Positions 1-6,526 of a stretch of DNA of 7,679 bases are shown here, piece after piece. Where the stretch lies: NCBI GenBank assembly GCA_026387845.1, contig JAPLKX010000463.1, positions 1 through 7,679 on the forward strand, read 5' to 3'. Within the stretch, counting starts at the first letter, position 1, and each line of letters begins with the position of its first letter. The notes under the pieces were generated by a model that was not told the DNA's origin, did not search any database, and worked only from the letters and a program-made list of their open reading frames with translations. This DNA is from Candidatus Hydrogenedentota bacterium (GTDB lineage: Bacteria; Hydrogenedentota; Hydrogenedentia; Hydrogenedentales; SLHB01). The translations under genes were made by a program, and so were the position numbers.

Positions 1-1703
1 GTGTAGGGGGTCAGCGGCCAGAAATCGCCGAGGAAGTATGGCGCCACCTTTTTGCATTGCTCGGTGAGCCGGCGCAACTCGGCGAAATCCACATTGTCGA
101 CGCCGGCCGCGTCGGGCCCGAAACTGTTTTCGGCCGTCATGCAACTGCGAATCCAGTACTCGTCTTTCGGGTAAATAAACCCGGTGCCGTGGTACGGAAT
201 CCACATCGAGAGGCCGTAGGTCTGGCACTGCTGCCCGGCCGGCCCCCAATACCAGTCACTGCGCAGGAGCGGCACGGCGCGGCGGAGCGTCTCGAGGTCG
301 TTGCGACGCCCGCCGGACGCGCACGAATCGATCAGCATGTTAGGGTGGCGCCTGCGCAACTCGTCCCAGTAGGCGAAATAGCCTTCAACGTGGCGGATCT
401 CCGTGATGCCCTGGCGGTCCTCCGAGTCGGCAGATCTCCAGAACGGCAGCGGGTCGATATTGAAATCCTGGCGGTAATCGTCGATGCCTTGCGCGGTCAG
501 GAGGGCGTCGATGTGATCCGTGAGCCACGCACGGCACGCCGGGTCGCCCAAGTTCAGCAGGCCGCCGCCCGCGCCCCCATGCACCCACTCCGGATGGTTC
601 GCCGTGATCCACGTGTCAGCGTGGACGCGCTCCGGTTCGAACCATACCATGACCTTTTTCCCGTTCGCGTGCATCAAATCGCTCAACTCGCGAAGGCCAT
701 TTGGAAACCGGACCGGGTCAACTTCCCACGTCCCGACCTTTGGCCACCCGACGCCGTCGCACGGGTACCACCCCGCGTCCTGCCACCAGCAATCAAATGG
801 AATCCGCTCGTCGAGGTGCCGCTCGAGGAAGGCCCGTTCCTGCTTCGATTCCGTCATCAGATTGGGATAGAAGTTGCCCGTGCACAGCGACAACTGCGGC
901 GACAGCGGGGTCCCGCCCGGCCGCGGCACATTGTGCGCAAACATCCACCGGCGCCACACGTTTTGAGACCTTGCCCAGCCGCCCCGCCAAAATTGCAGGA
1001 CGATCATCGGCGTCCGCACTTCCTCGCCCGGGTGCAGCACGAAATGCGTCAACTCCTGCCCGCCCCGAACGCGCAGGCCCTCCGCCCCCTCCCTCGTGAA
1101 CGCCGCCGCCCATTGTCCCGCCCAGCTTATGACGACAATCAGCCCGCGGCCGCCCCACTCGATGTTGAAATATGGAAACGCCTCTTGAGTCGGTCGGCCG
1201 CCCGTGTTCGCGATCCGCTTGTCGGAACCGGGCGAAAGCGTCTCGACACGCGGCTCATAACTGTTCTGCGTGCAGTTGTCCCCCGCGTTCGAATGGAGGA
1301 CAAACTCGGTCTCGGTGCCGCGCGAGATAACGGTGTCGAGCGCCTGGATGTTCTCGATTACGGGCGTATCCGACGCGCCGCCGTTCTTCAAATACAACGT
1401 CCACTCGACTGTCGGAAAATCGGCATACTGCACAGCCTCACACCGGACCTCCAGCCCAGACACCGGGTCGGTATACTGAAGCGTAATTTGCGTTCGCTGC
1501 GAGTCGATCGGACGGCTGGCCGACGTGGTCTTCCACGTGGGCAAGAATTCCGAAGAAGGCCGGCCGTTATAGGCAAACGAGAAAAAAGGTTGTGCCCGCT
1601 CAGAGCCAAACGCCGCAGAGCACCACTGCTGAGCGTCCTGCATTTCCGCCGGCGTCACCTCAACCGCAGCCACAGTCACGGAAAGTATAAAGAGTGTCAG
1701 CAT
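1..1703 (-). CDS. GH36-type alpha-galactosidase (melibiase), secreted, partial at the left edge
   Basis: I translated the minus strand from ATG 1703 to the edge: 567 codons with no stop, so the C-terminus lies outside the window. Predicted to remove terminal alpha-galactose from oligosaccharides or side chains. The N-terminus (MLTLFILSVTVAA) is a short hydrophobic export-like segment, although it lacks Lys/Arg. An N-terminal beta-rich region is followed by a TIM barrel with WWQDAGWY near residue 309, WFEPERV at 354-360, YRQDFN containing the likely nucleophile Asp413, CASGGRRND, and RSDW containing the likely acid/base Asp483. The 70-residue gap between the two Asp residues fits what I recall for GH36. 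The start is supported by AAAGGGGA about 8 nt upstream and an in-frame TAA just before it. Family members are about 700 residues, so roughly the last fifth is missing. It lies downstream of the propeller gene on the same strand, 169 bp away. Substrate preference is inferred. Confidence 0.9.
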   Translation of the reverse strand, partial: MLTLFILSVTVAAVEVTPAEMQDAQQWCSAAFGSERAQPFFSFAYNGRPSSEFLPTWKTTSASRPIDSQRTQITLQYTDPVSGLEVRCEAVQYADFPTVEWTLYLKNGGASDTPVIENIQALDTVISRGTETEFVLHSNAGDNCTQNSYEPRVETLSPGSDKRIANTGGRPTQEAFPYFNIEWGGRGLIVVISWAGQWAAAFTREGAEGLRVRGGQELTHFVLHPGEEVRTPMIVLQFWRGGWARSQNVWRRWMFAHNVPRPGGTPLSPQLSLCTGNFYPNLMTESKQERAFLERHLDERIPFDCWWQDAGWYPCDGVGWPKVGTWEVDPVRFPNGLRELSDLMHANGKKVMVWFEPERVHADTWITANHPEWVHGGAGGGLLNLGDPACRAWLTDHIDALLTAQGIDDYRQDFNIDPLPFWRSADSEDRQGITEIRHVEGYFAYWDELRRRHPNMLIDSCASGGRRNDLETLRRAVPLLRSDWYWGPAGQQCQTYGLSMWIPYHGTGFIYPKDEYWIRSCMTAENSFGPDAAGVDNVDFAELRRLTEQCKKVAPYFLGDFWPLTPY

Positions 1704-1720
1704 CAGACAAATCCCCTTTT

Positions 1721-1743
1721 AGACAGGATAACGGGATTAACGG
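1721..1743 (-). repeat. Short imperfect direct repeat before the alpha-galactosidase ribosome site
   Basis: Read on the minus strand the segment holds two adjacent 9-mers, GTTAATCCC and GTTATCCTG, then TCTAAAAG, which runs into the Shine-Dalgarno region. This resembles TTAATCCTGTTAATCCTG-like intergenic phrases that I recall from many environmental genomes; the resemblance is from memory and unverified. No function is visible. Confidence 0.35.
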
Positions 1744-1770
1744 CGTGAGTGCGACTTGTTGGCGTCTACT

Positions 1771-1873
1771 TCGCACGTCGCACGTCACACTTCGCACCTC
1801 GCACGTCGCACCTCGCACGTCGCACTTCGCACTTGGTGTCACGTCGCACGTCGCACTTCGCACTTCGCACTTC
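1771..1873. repeat. Heptanucleotide tandem repeat tract, consensus TCGCACN
   Basis: About fourteen 7-bp units of TCGCACG, TCGCACT or TCGCACC stand head to tail from 1771, with one degenerate stretch near 1834-1843 (TGGTGTCACG). The tract starts where the minus-strand propeller gene ends (its TAG is 1875-1873) and fills most of the gap to the alpha-galactosidase start. The period of 7 is not a multiple of 3, and tract ORFs on either strand give only low-complexity Cys/Arg/Thr/Ser peptides, so I treat it as non-coding. It resembles in style the short tandemly repeated heptamers known from cyanobacteria (STRR). A shorter 7-bp array occurs at 7334-7361. Confidence 0.9.
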
Positions 1874-2973
1874 TACCGTGTGGGCGCTTCCTCGCCGGGT
1901 TTGAGAAACACGATTTCCCAGGTGGACGAGCCGGCGACGAAGAGGCGGGCGGTTTTACCGGCCAGCTTGTCGGTTTCGCGTCTTGCGGCATCTGTGCCGA
2001 CCACCTGTGGATACCACTTGGATTTTCTGAGCACAGCCGCGTCGAGGATCTTTGTGGGCTTACTCCATCCGGCCGGGTCGGACAGGTCGTCGTTGAAACT
2101 GACGTAGATGCCTTCCTGCGCCCAGTTCTTATCTTTTGCACGATTCAGGAGCATCACCCAGGCATTCAAGTGCGTATTGAAGTGTATCGACGGGCCCCAG
2201 AAGGCATCGGCGTCCGGGCGGTGCCAGTCTATTGCCGCCGGGAAAATCGGCGTGACGTGCCCGCCGATACCCGGTTCGTCCCACCGTCCCTCGCGCCACT
2301 TTGAGATTTTGCCGATGGGGTTGTCGCGGTCGCCATACGCCATCCGCGCCACGGACACGCCCTGTTCGCGGATATCCTTGTTGTACGTGCTGATGAAGAA
2401 GTAGAAGAACTCCTTTTTCTGGTCGGCCACCACGCAGAAATCACCATTGCCTCCAACAAAATAAAAGTTGGCCGACTCCAGATTATTGGAATCAGCCGGC
2501 GCCTCGAGGACAATCCCCAGATCGCGCCACGTCAGCCCGTTGTCTTCTGAAAACATGCAGCCGATCCGCGGCGCCGTCTTCCCCGGCACGACCGGCGGCT
2601 CATTGTGGTACCACATGTAAAGCCTGCCGTCGTCGGCCTTGTGCGTGGCTTCAATCCACCGCCCGCCCATCTTCCACTCGGCCTCATTGTCAAACCTCAC
2701 CCGCACGGAAGGCCGGCTCAGATGAAACACGTCCGGCCCCGATGAACCATAAGGATGCCCCGCTGAATTGAACATGTACATCGTCTCGCCATCCCAGTGC
2801 GCGGGGCTGTTGCAATCCGCCACACCCGGCCACTGCGGGTCCGCCGCACCCGGAAACTCCACCCGGTCCACATTCCGCACAAACACCGAATACGTCTGCC
2901 CGGCGGCGGCGCTCTCCGGCGGGGCGACTTGAGACACGAGCAACAACATCGAACACGCCACAAAGATCTGCAT
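1873..2973 (-). CDS. Secreted beta-propeller glycoside-hydrolase-like protein, activity unassigned
   Basis: The 366-residue protein has a hydrophobic N-terminus (residues 1-19) and an Ala-rich possible cleavage region at 20-26. The mature part has aromatic-rich blades: SPAHWDGETMYMFNS at 56-70, GRWIEATHKADDG at 104-116, WYHNEPP at 121-127, APRIGCMFSEDNGLTW at 134-149, VTPIFPAAIDW at 240-250, WGPSIHFNTHLNAWVMLLNR at 259-278 and KWYPQVVG at 319-326. This layout recalls five-bladed-propeller hydrolases (GH43/GH32/GH130-like) and a conserved family in soil and planctomycete-type bacteria, but I cannot name a CAZy family or the catalytic residues. A GGGAG motif lies about 10 nt upstream of ATG 2973. 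The signal has no Lys/Arg after this ATG; the preceding in-frame codons encode Gln-Lys-Arg, so a non-ATG upstream start is possible. It begins 30 bp after hicA on the same strand, and the two glycosidase genes nearby suggest a carbohydrate role. Confidence 0.75.
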   Translation of the reverse strand: MQIFVACSMLLLVSQVAPPESAAAGQTYSVFVRNVDRVEFPGAADPQWPGVADCNSPAHWDGETMYMFNSAGHPYGSSGPDVFHLSRPSVRVRFDNEAEWKMGGRWIEATHKADDGRLYMWYHNEPPVVPGKTAPRIGCMFSEDNGLTWRDLGIVLEAPADSNNLESANFYFVGGNGDFCVVADQKKEFFYFFISTYNKDIREQGVSVARMAYGDRDNPIGKISKWREGRWDEPGIGGHVTPIFPAAIDWHRPDADAFWGPSIHFNTHLNAWVMLLNRAKDKNWAQEGIYVSFNDDLSDPAGWSKPTKILDAAVLRKSKWYPQVVGTDAARRETDKLAGKTARLFVAGSSTWEIVFLKPGEEAPTR

Positions 2974-3003
2974 GCGCTTCTGTTCTCCCGATATTTGCAG
3001 CCC

Positions 3004-3231
3004 CTACTTCAGCCGCACATAATCGTCGATACTGAATCCGGCGTCTTTCAGGATGCGCGCGGCCAAGCTGCGCCCAATATCGCATCCGGCATGTATGGGA
3101 ACGGTAATGCCAATCTTTTTCTCTTCATGCTACAGCGTCAAATGGCTTCCGGACTGTCTGTCATCCACGAAGCCCTGTGAGTGGAGGAACCGGACTAATT
3201 CGAGCGCCGTTATCTGCGGCATCCGGCTCAT
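3004..3231 (-). pseudogene. hicA: HicA-type mRNA interferase toxin with an internal amber codon
   Basis: Read from ATG 3231 the frame gives MSRMPQITALELVRFLHSQG, then DRQSGSHLTL, a TAG at 3132-3130 (codon 34), and then continues in the same frame as HEEKKIGITVPIHAG, IGRSLAARILKDAGFSIDDY and VRLK to a TAG at 3006-3004. Both halves match HicA: an N-terminal helix, the GSH motif with the catalytic His (His30 here), the VPIH-AG strand and the RILKDAGFS helix. HicA toxins bind RNA through a dsRBD-like fold and cleave mRNA. The stop replaces a position often occupied by Trp or another aromatic/basic residue; TGG to TAG is a single change. The ATG overlaps the hicB stop by ATGA, indicating translational coupling in hicB-hicA order. 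Only 33 residues would be made without readthrough, so the toxin is probably inactive. Confidence 0.8.
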
Positions 3232-3467
3232 TCCGGGACCCCGACCGTGAGTTCCTCCACATGCACGAGCCGCTCGCGTTGCTCGACAGTCTGCCCGTGT
3301 GCTTGCAAAGCGGCCACGTGCTGTTGAACCGCCTCGCGGATGTTGCGCCTTGCCTCCTCAATGGTCGCGCCATTGCTGAAACAACCGGGCAACGTCGGAC
3401 TGTACGCAAAATACCCGGGGTCATCCGGTTCTTTTTCTATGACGATCTCAAACGTGTAGAATTTCAT
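3228..3467 (-). CDS. hicB: HicB-family antitoxin
   Basis: The 79-residue protein shows the HicB fold signature: MKFYTFEIVIEKEPDDPGYF at the start, AYSPTLPGCFSNGATIEEAR at 21-40, then an amphipathic helix (NIREAVQQHVAALQ) and a short acidic tail ending in GVPE. HicB proteins bind and neutralise the HicA nuclease through a degenerate RNase H-like domain. This is the short form: no C-terminal helix-turn-helix or ribbon-helix-helix extension is visible, so it may not autoregulate by direct DNA binding. GGGAAGAAG just upstream of ATG 3467 serves as the ribosome site. The stop overlaps the hicA start by 4 bp. The reading frame is intact although its partner toxin is broken. Confidence 0.9.
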   Translation of the reverse strand: MKFYTFEIVIEKEPDDPGYFAYSPTLPGCFSNGATIEEARRNIREAVQQHVAALQAHGQTVEQRERLVHVEELTVGVPE

Positions 3468-3514
3468 TTCTTCTTCCCGTTGTTGCGCTTGCCACGGCCT
3501 GTCCTATTCGTCAT
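3464..3514 (-). other. Possible 16-residue Lys/Arg-rich leader ORF overlapping the hicB start
   Basis: An ATG at 3514 on the minus strand opens MTNRTGRGKRNNGKKK and ends with TGA at 3466-3464, overlapping the hicB ATG by ATGA. The same frame is open further upstream without an obvious start. The 4-bp overlap and extreme basic composition could reflect a coupled leader peptide or the remnant C-terminus of a lost gene. No clear Shine-Dalgarno site precedes it, and chance is a real alternative. Confidence 0.25.
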
Positions 3515-3711
3515 TGTAGCCTGCCACGGCTCGTCAAGCAAAGGTTTTCGTGTTTTTGGCTCGCCCTGTGCAGAATTGCGTGCGCTGCTCCGTGATACAA
3601 AAAGGGACCCACCCCCATAAAAGCGGGGGGGGCGTCCCAACGCTGCGTGAGTGTCTGTTGATTTATAGCAGCCGGTGCCACAGAATCGAGCGAATTACAG
3701 AGGAACCTCAA
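3468..3711. promoter_or_regulatory. Divergent intergenic region between hicB and the arabinofuranosidase gene
   Basis: This 244-bp spacer must hold the promoter for the plus-strand GH127 gene and probably one for the minus-strand hicBA cluster. I cannot assign convincing -35/-10 pairs. Visible elements are two direct copies of TGCCACGGC (3490-3498 and 3522-3530, 32 bp apart, about three helical turns), the hairpin at 3599-3638, and AGAGGA before ATG 3712. Confidence 0.4.
3599..3638 (-). terminator. Rho-independent-terminator-like hairpin, minus strand
   Basis: On the plus strand GGGAC (3604-3608) and GTCCC (3634-3638) pair, enclosing a C-run (3612-3616) that can pair with the G-run at 3625-3632 around the loop ATAAAAGC. 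Read on the minus strand the stem is followed directly by TTTTT (3603-3599), the layout of an intrinsic terminator. It would stop minus-strand transcripts arriving from the arabinofuranosidase region before hicB. It could instead be a repeat-derived palindrome. Confidence 0.5.
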
Positions 3712-6087
3712 ATGACTCGTTTTCCGATGCATGCCACATTGTCCATTGCCACCATTTTGCTCGCCGCGTTGGCCGCCGCACAGGACGTGCGCGCACAGGA
3801 GGGGCGCGACATTATGCAATTGGAACCGTTCCCGCTGGCGCAAGTCCGCCTGCTCGAGGGCCGGTGGAATGACGAGATGCAGCGCGACCGCCAGTACTTG
3901 CACGACCTCGACGTGGACCGGCTCCTCTATCCGTTCCGGAAGCAGGCGGGGCTTGAGGCGCCGGGAGACGCGCACGACGCGCGCCCGTACGGCGGGTGGG
4001 AAGCAATGTCATGCGAGGTGCGCGGCCATTTCCCCGGGCATTTCCTTTCCGCGTGCGCGCTGATGTACGCGAGCACGGGCGACGCCGAGTTGAAGGCCAA
4101 AGCCGACGCGATGGTGGCGGAATTGGCCAAGTGCCAGGCCGCAAACGGCAACGGGTACCTCGCCGCGTTTCCCCAGACCTTTTGGGACCGGCTCGAGGCG
4201 GGGCAGCCGGTCTGGGCGCCGTATTACGTGATTCACAAGATCATGGCGGGCCTGTACGACATGTACACCCTGTGCGGTAACGAGCAGGCGCTCGATGTCC
4301 TCAAAGGCATGGCAGGCTATTTCAAATCGCGACTGGACAAACTGCCCAACGACGCCGTCGACCGGATGTTGCGCGTCGAGTTCGGCGGGATGTCGGAGGT
4401 GCTGCACAATCTCTATCGAGTCACGGGCGACCCGGCGCATCTCGAGTTGGCCCACCGGTTCGACCAACCCGAATTCCTCGGGCCGCTGGCGCTCGATTAC
4501 GACAACCTCTCGCACATCCATGGCAACACCCAGATCCCCAAAGTCATCGGTGCCGCGCGACGCTATGAAATCACCGGCGACACACGGTACAGGCTCATCG
4601 CCGAGTTCTTCTGGGGGCGAGTCGTCAACACCAGAACCTACGCCACCGGCGGGAGCACCATGTTTGAGACCTGGCCCCAGCCCAACCGGCTCGCAAACAC
4701 CCTCGGCCATCTCAACCACGAAACGTGCAAGACCCACAACATGCTGAAACTGACCCGCCACATCCTGTGCTGGACCGCCGACCCGGCGTACGGCGATTTT
4801 TACGAGCGCGCGCTCTTCAACGGCATCCTGGGCACGCAAGGCCCTCACCCCGGCGAACTCCAATATTACGTGGCGATGGCGCCCGGGTACCCGCGCACCT
4901 TCGGTACGCCGGACAACTCATTCTGGTGCTGCTACGGGACCGGCGTCGAGTCGTTTGCAAAACTCGGCGACAGCATCTACTTCCACGCCCCCGGCCGGCG
5001 AGACGCCCGCACCACAAGCCGGCTTTACGTCAACCTGTACATCCCGTCGCGGCTCGACTGGATCGAGGAAGGCGTGCAGGTCGATCTGGAGACGGATTTC
5101 CCGCGCGAAGACAGGGTGAGGCTGCGCCTGTCGATGGTCGCGCCGAAGTCATTCAGCCTCAACTTGCGTGTGCCGGGCTGGGTGGCGGGCAACGTGGAAG
5201 CCCGCGTTAACGCCCAACCCGCACTGACGCCCGACGTGAAGCCGACCGACACGAAGTCGGCGTCATGGCTCACGCTCGAGCGCACGTGGAACGACGGCGA
5301 CCTGATCGAGGTGCGGCTGCCGATGGCCTTGCACACGATGCCCTTGCCAGACGACCCCGAGACCGTGGCAGTCCTTTACGGGCCGGTGGTGCTGGCCGGC
5401 GTCGTTGATAAGCGCGCCGGAAACGAGGCCATCATCGAGCCGGTGCACGAGGCCATAGCCGCGTACCAGGTCTCGCTTCCGCCGCTATACATCACCGGCG
5501 ATCCAAAGGCGCCGGACACGTGGCTGAAACCTGTCAAAGGCAAGCCACTCACGTTCACCGCACCCGGCCAGCCCCGCGTAAAGAGACTTGTCCCGTTCTC
5601 AGACATCGTAAACGAGCGGTACGCACTCTATTTTCCCGTGGTCCAACAAGACAGCGCCCGCCTCAACGAGCTCGAACTCGCCGCCGAGAGGTGGGAACGC
5701 GAAATCGACAGGGTATTCATCTACCCCAACGAATCGCTCAAAGACGCCTCCGCCGGCGCGATCCCCGGCACCGCCACCATCTACAGACACGCCACACCCG
5801 GCGGCTGGTTCGAGTGGAAGATGAAAGTCCTCCCCGACGCTCCCACGTCCCTCCTCGTCACCTACTGGGGCAGCGACGTCGGCAGAACCTTCGACGTCCT
5901 CGTCGACGGCACGCTGCTCAAGACCGAGCAACTCAACAACCTGAAACCCGGCAGCCTCGTCGACGTCGAATACGCCCTGCCCCAAGAACTCACCCGCGGC
6001 AAAAACGAAGTAACGGTCCGGTTCCTGGCAAACCACAACACCATGGCCGGCGGCGTCTTCGGCTGCGCCACATTGAATTCCAAATGA
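3712..6087 (+). CDS. Secreted GH127/GH146-family beta-L-arabinofuranosidase with C-terminal DUF6805-like domain
   Basis: The 791-residue product is predicted to release L-arabinofuranose by a cysteine-based retaining mechanism. I chose ATG 3712 over an upstream in-frame start at 3550 because AGAGGA precedes it by about 6 nt and it gives a clean signal peptide (MTRFPMHATLSIATILLAAL, likely cleavage near residues 27-29). The (alpha/alpha)6 barrel includes GGWEAMSCEVRGHFPGHFLS, PYYVIHKIMAGLYD and GNTQIPKVIG. NHETCKTHNMLKL supplies the expected acid/base Glu337 and zinc ligand Cys339; FWCCYGTGVES supplies Cys406 and Cys407, one of them the nucleophile, matching the Glu-Cys-Cys-Cys zinc site of HypBA1. 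Beta-sandwich segments follow to about 640. Residues ~645-791 match a DUF6805-type sandwich (GGWFEWKMKV, LLVTYWGSDVGRTFDVLVDG, AGGVFGCATL). It is divergent from the hicBA-propeller-galactosidase cluster. GH127 versus GH146 cannot be settled by eye. Confidence 0.92.
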   Translation: MTRFPMHATLSIATILLAALAAAQDVRAQEGRDIMQLEPFPLAQVRLLEGRWNDEMQRDRQYLHDLDVDRLLYPFRKQAGLEAPGDAHDARPYGGWEAMSCEVRGHFPGHFLSACALMYASTGDAELKAKADAMVAELAKCQAANGNGYLAAFPQTFWDRLEAGQPVWAPYYVIHKIMAGLYDMYTLCGNEQALDVLKGMAGYFKSRLDKLPNDAVDRMLRVEFGGMSEVLHNLYRVTGDPAHLELAHRFDQPEFLGPLALDYDNLSHIHGNTQIPKVIGAARRYEITGDTRYRLIAEFFWGRVVNTRTYATGGSTMFETWPQPNRLANTLGHLNHETCKTHNMLKLTRHILCWTADPAYGDFYERALFNGILGTQGPHPGELQYYVAMAPGYPRTFGTPDNSFWCCYGTGVESFAKLGDSIYFHAPGRRDARTTSRLYVNLYIPSRLDWIEEGVQVDLETDFPREDRVRLRLSMVAPKSFSLNLRVPGWVAGNVEARVNAQPALTPDVKPTDTKSASWLTLERTWNDGDLIEVRLPMALHTMPLPDDPETVAVLYGPVVLAGVVDKRAGNEAIIEPVHEAIAAYQVSLPPLYITGDPKAPDTWLKPVKGKPLTFTAPGQPRVKRLVPFSDIVNERYALYFPVVQQDSARLNELELAAERWEREIDRVFIYPNESLKDASAGAIPGTATIYRHATPGGWFEWKMKVLPDAPTSLLVTYWGSDVGRTFDVLVDGTLLKTEQLNNLKPGSLVDVEYALPQELTRGKNEVTVRFLANHNTMAGGVFGCATLNSK

Positions 6088-6155
6088 GAGAGCCGGACAT
6101 TTTCGAGTGCGGCCGCTGGGAAGTCCGCCTTAAAACCTATCCCTTGCTGCCCAAA

Positions 6156-6198
6156 GGCCCTGAAGGGGCCCAAACATGTCACCTTGGGGCAACGCCCC
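6156..6198. repeat. REP-like pair of GC hairpins after the arabinofuranosidase gene
   Basis: GGCCC-TGAAG-GGGCC (6156-6170) and GGGGC-AAC-GCCCC (6186-6198) are two short palindromes 15 bp apart, about 70 bp past the stop codon. The wording (CCCTGAAGGGGC followed by GGGGCAACGCCCC) resembles extragenic palindromes that I recall as common in PVC- and Bacteroidetes-type genomes. There is no T-run, so a plain intrinsic terminator is unlikely; mRNA 3'-end protection is possible. Confidence 0.5.
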
Positions 6199-6228
6199 GC
6201 TGATTTCGGACGTTTCCATTTCGGCTTG

Positions 6229-6275
6229 CTAGCAGTCTATCAGTCTATACTGTCCACGTGTTGTAGGGTATGCGG
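6229..6275 (+). repeat. Dispersed 39-bp element, copy 1 (with an 8-bp internal duplication)
   Basis: This stretch matches 7383-7421 at 36 of 39 positions once a tandem duplication of CAGTCTAT (6233-6248) is removed. It contains TATACT (6246-6251), a good match to a sigma-70 -10 box, but no convincing -35. It lies about 30 bp upstream of the helicase-like stub. It could be a promoter-bearing or mobile repeat; nothing in it codes for protein. Confidence 0.7.
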
Positions 6276-6306
6276 CTCATAGCGGACGAAAGGAATGGTC
6301 CTCTCC

Positions 6307-6435
6307 ATGTCCTCTGACCTGACATTCATCACGAACGAGCCGGGCAAGCAGCTCCGCGACCGCTTCGGCGCCCTGCGCGAAGTGATTTTGTCGTCGTGGC
6401 TTGTTCAACCCAAGAAGGGGGCACATCAAAATTGA
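6307..6435 (+). pseudogene. N-terminal stub of a helicase-like gene
   Basis: The 42-codon ORF begins MSSDLTFITNEPGKQLRDRF, which I recognise as the usual N-terminus of large SNF2/DEAD-type helicases carrying a PLD-like domain in front (FITN-E-GK-L-DRF pattern). After residue ~23 the similarity ends, and the tail (SSWLVQPKKGAHQN) runs to a TGA at 6433-6435. Complete proteins of this type exceed 900 residues, so this is a remnant joined to unrelated sequence. An in-frame ATG at 6295 directly after AGGA is an alternative start. Recognition is from memory of the family. Confidence 0.5.
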
Positions 6436-6456
6436 TGTTGCATTTGCATGGAGTTT

Positions 6457-6524
6457 AGAATCTTTGTTCGCGATATCTGCGCGCCACGCGTAGATGTTTG
6501 CTCAAGGTCGCGAACAAAGATTCT
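6457..6524. repeat. Perfect 17-bp inverted repeat around a 34-bp loop with a nested hairpin
   Basis: The arms AGAATCTTTGTTCGCGA (6457-6473) and its exact reverse complement (6508-6524) enclose 34 bp, in which ATCTGCGCG and CGCGTAGAT pair with one wobble to form an inner stem. The right arm ends 2 bp before the first ATG of the broken toxin. It could be a TA operator, a non-autonomous mobile palindrome, or a transcript-processing structure. There is no T-run and I see no attC consensus at the ends. Confidence 0.85.
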
Positions 6525-6526
6525 GA

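Noticed and set aside
57..1748. 563-codon plus-strand ORF
   Set aside because: It lies antisense to the alpha-galactosidase, is Arg/Pro-rich with no recognisable domain, and contains all the GH36 motifs only on the other strand. It is a long shadow ORF from GC-rich codon use.
1660..1863. ORFs reading Cys/Arg/Thr/Ser repeats through the heptamer tract
   Set aside because: They are low-complexity translations of a 7-bp DNA repeat on both strands, with no start context or domain.
1771..1873. CRISPR array
   Set aside because: The units are contiguous 7-mers with no spacers and no cas genes nearby.
3550..3711. Upstream extension of the arabinofuranosidase to ATG 3550
   Set aside because: It would put 54 residues encoded through the hairpin region in front of a clean signal peptide; ATG 3712 has its own AGAGGA ribosome site.
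4009..4863. 284-codon minus-strand ORF inside the GH127 gene
   Set aside because: It is antisense to a gene with intact catalytic motifs and has Val/Gly/Arg-rich composition with no family resemblance.
5520..6203. 227-codon plus-strand ORF overlapping the end of GH127
   Set aside because: It is Arg/His/Pro-rich and out of frame with the conserved DUF6805-like domain; it is a shadow.
6457..6524. Integron attC site or intrinsic terminator
   Set aside because: No GTTRRRY/RYYYAAC core at the ends and no integron cassette layout; no T-run follows either arm.
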